The translations under genes and the position numbers were made by a program. A stretch of DNA of 5,724 nucleotides from Streptosporangiaceae bacterium (lineage in GTDB: Bacteria; Actinomycetota; Actinomycetes; Streptosporangiales; Streptosporangiaceae), in NCBI GenBank assembly GCA_030040815.1, contig JASHSZ010000341.1, positions 1-5,724 on the forward strand, in the 5' to 3' direction. Shown piece after piece: positions 4,729 through 5,724 of this stretch. Position 1 is the stretch's first letter. Each line of letters starts with the position of its first letter. The notes under the pieces are model-generated. The model saw only the letters and a list, made by a program, of their open reading frames with translations, was not told where the DNA came from and did not search any database.

Positions 4729-5724
4729 ATGCCAGCAGCAATCCTTGCGCACAAGCAGGACAGCCGACGGTGGTGGGTTCTGGCGGTGCTGTGCCTCAGT
4801 GTGCTACTCGTCGTCATCGACAACACCATCGTCAACGTCGCGCTGCCGACGATCAGCCGACGGCTGTCCGCCTCGACCCAGGATCTGCAGTGGGTCGTGG
4901 ATGCCTACAGCCTGGTGTTTGCCGGGCTGCTCATCGTCGGCGGCAACCTCGGTGACCGGCTCGGCCGGCGCCGCGCTCTGCAAGCCGGCCTCGTCTTGTT
5001 CGCGATCACGTCGGTGGCCGCAGCGCTCTCCCGCACCACCGGCGAACTGATCGCCGCCCGCGCAGCCATGGGCGTGGCCGCGGCTCTCATCTACCCGGCG
5101 ACCCTTGCGCTGCTGAGCAACGTGTTCACCGTCGCCCGCGAGCGCGCGACCGCGATCGGCATCTGGTCCGGAGTGTCTGGGCTGGCCGTGGCTATCGGCC
5201 CGGTCACCGGCGGCCTGCTGCTGCGGCACTTCGCGTGGAGCTCGGTCTTCCTCGTCAACGTGCCGATCGTGGTGGTCGCGCTGGCGGCCGGGATGTGGCT
5301 GCTGCCCGAGTCGCGTGATCCGCAATCCGGCCGCTTCGACCCGCTCGGCGCCGCGCTGTCCATCGCCGGAGTCGGCTTGCTGACCTGGACCGTCATCGAG
5401 GCGCCCCAGCATGGCTGGGGGTCTGCCGTCACGGTCGGAGGCTTCTCCGGGGCCGCGGTGATGCTCGCGGCGTTCGTCGGCTGGCAGCTGCGCACGCCGG
5501 ATCCGATGCTGGACGTGCGGTTGTTCCGCAACATGCGGTTCACCGCCGCGAGCGGCGCGATCGCGCTGGCATTCTTCGGCCTCTTCGGGTTCATCTTCCT
5601 GATTACTCAGTACTTCCAGCTCGTCCGGGACTACGACCCGCTGCGCGCGGGCGTGGCAACGCTGCCGTTCGCGATCGTGACGGGCGTTTTCTCCCCCGTC
5701 GCGATCGCGGCGATGAAGCGCGTC
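4729..5724 (+). CDS. DHA2-type (EmrB/QacA) MFS drug-efflux transporter, 3' end cut by window edge
   Basis: The first 332 codons of a major facilitator superfamily membrane transporter are present. DHA2 members usually have 14 transmembrane segments and expel drugs or cations in exchange for protons. After a short charged cytoplasmic start, TM1 (about 15-38) contains VVIDNTIVNVALP (28-40), with the intramembrane Asp (D31) typical of the family. Motif A is GGNLGDRLGRRR (71-82) between TM2 and TM3. R111 in IAARAAMG fits the motif B region. Motif C is GPVTGG (157-162) in TM5, the antiporter signature. Later hydrophobic blocks and the LDVRLFRNMRF loop also match DHA2 proteins. The ATG is set by a strong AGGAGG site. 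Control by the divergent TetR-family protein is likely. The substrate cannot be told from the sequence; antibiotic or toxic metabolite export is the general expectation. Confidence 0.94.
   Translation, partial: MPAAILAHKQDSRRWWVLAVLCLSVLLVVIDNTIVNVALPTISRRLSASTQDLQWVVDAYSLVFAGLLIVGGNLGDRLGRRRALQAGLVLFAITSVAAALSRTTGELIAARAAMGVAAALIYPATLALLSNVFTVARERATAIGIWSGVSGLAVAIGPVTGGLLLRHFAWSSVFLVNVPIVVVALAAGMWLLPESRDPQSGRFDPLGAALSIAGVGLLTWTVIEAPQHGWGSAVTVGGFSGAAVMLAAFVGWQLRTPDPMLDVRLFRNMRFTAASGAIALAFFGLFGFIFLITQYFQLVRDYDPLRAGVATLPFAIVTGVFSPVAIAAMKRV

Noticed and set aside
4804..5594. Minus-strand open frames opposite the MFS gene
   Set aside because: The plus strand has a strong ribosome-binding site and full MFS motifs A and C; the opposing frames are low-complexity shadows.
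1..5724. CRISPR arrays, tRNA or rRNA genes, insertion sequences
   Set aside because: No regularly spaced repeats, no tRNA-like cloverleaf and no transposase-like frame were recognised.

Overview
The DNA is GC-rich with strong third-position G/C bias, GTG as well as ATG starts, stop/start overlaps and a probable leaderless promoter. Together with the protein types this points to a high-GC Gram-positive bacterium (Actinomycetota). Genus cannot be judged from the window. Both edges cut through genes.

Positions 1-3949 hold a 7-deazaguanine (queuosine-pathway) island built as two divergent arms around a 118-base promoter region (1805-1922). The leftward arm is queF (1804-1418), queE (1418-654) and a tRNA-guanine transglycosylase (TGT) family gene that runs off the left edge (657-1). 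The rightward arm is queC (1923-2624), queD (2624-2977) and a NOL1/NOP2/Sun (RsmB-type) RNA cytosine-C5 methyltransferase (2987-3949). Within each arm, genes overlap by 1-4 bases or sit 9 bases apart. With GTP cyclohydrolase I (FolE, not in the window), QueD, QueE and QueC convert dihydroneopterin triphosphate to preQ0. QueF reduces preQ0 to preQ1, and a TGT enzyme inserts the deazapurine into nucleic acid, normally at G34 of GUN-anticodon tRNAs. QueA and QueG/QueH, which finish queuosine, are not visible.

Several family members look atypical at functional positions. QueE has a CX3CX9C cysteine spacing. QueF has Ala where the preQ0-binding His is expected. The TGT homologue lacks the Glu of the preQ1-recognition loop. 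The methyltransferase has Gln where motif IV normally has Pro. Together with the linked RNA methyltransferase, these are the most interesting points here, although each could be a lineage habit.

A convergent gap (3950-4022) with a terminator-like hairpin separates the island from a second unit: a TetR-family repressor gene (4655-4023) divergent from a DHA2-type MFS drug transporter gene (4729 to beyond the right edge). The short, unusually AT-rich gap between them carries inverted repeats suited to a TetR operator. This is a self-contained, probably drug-inducible efflux module with no evident link to the deazaguanine island.
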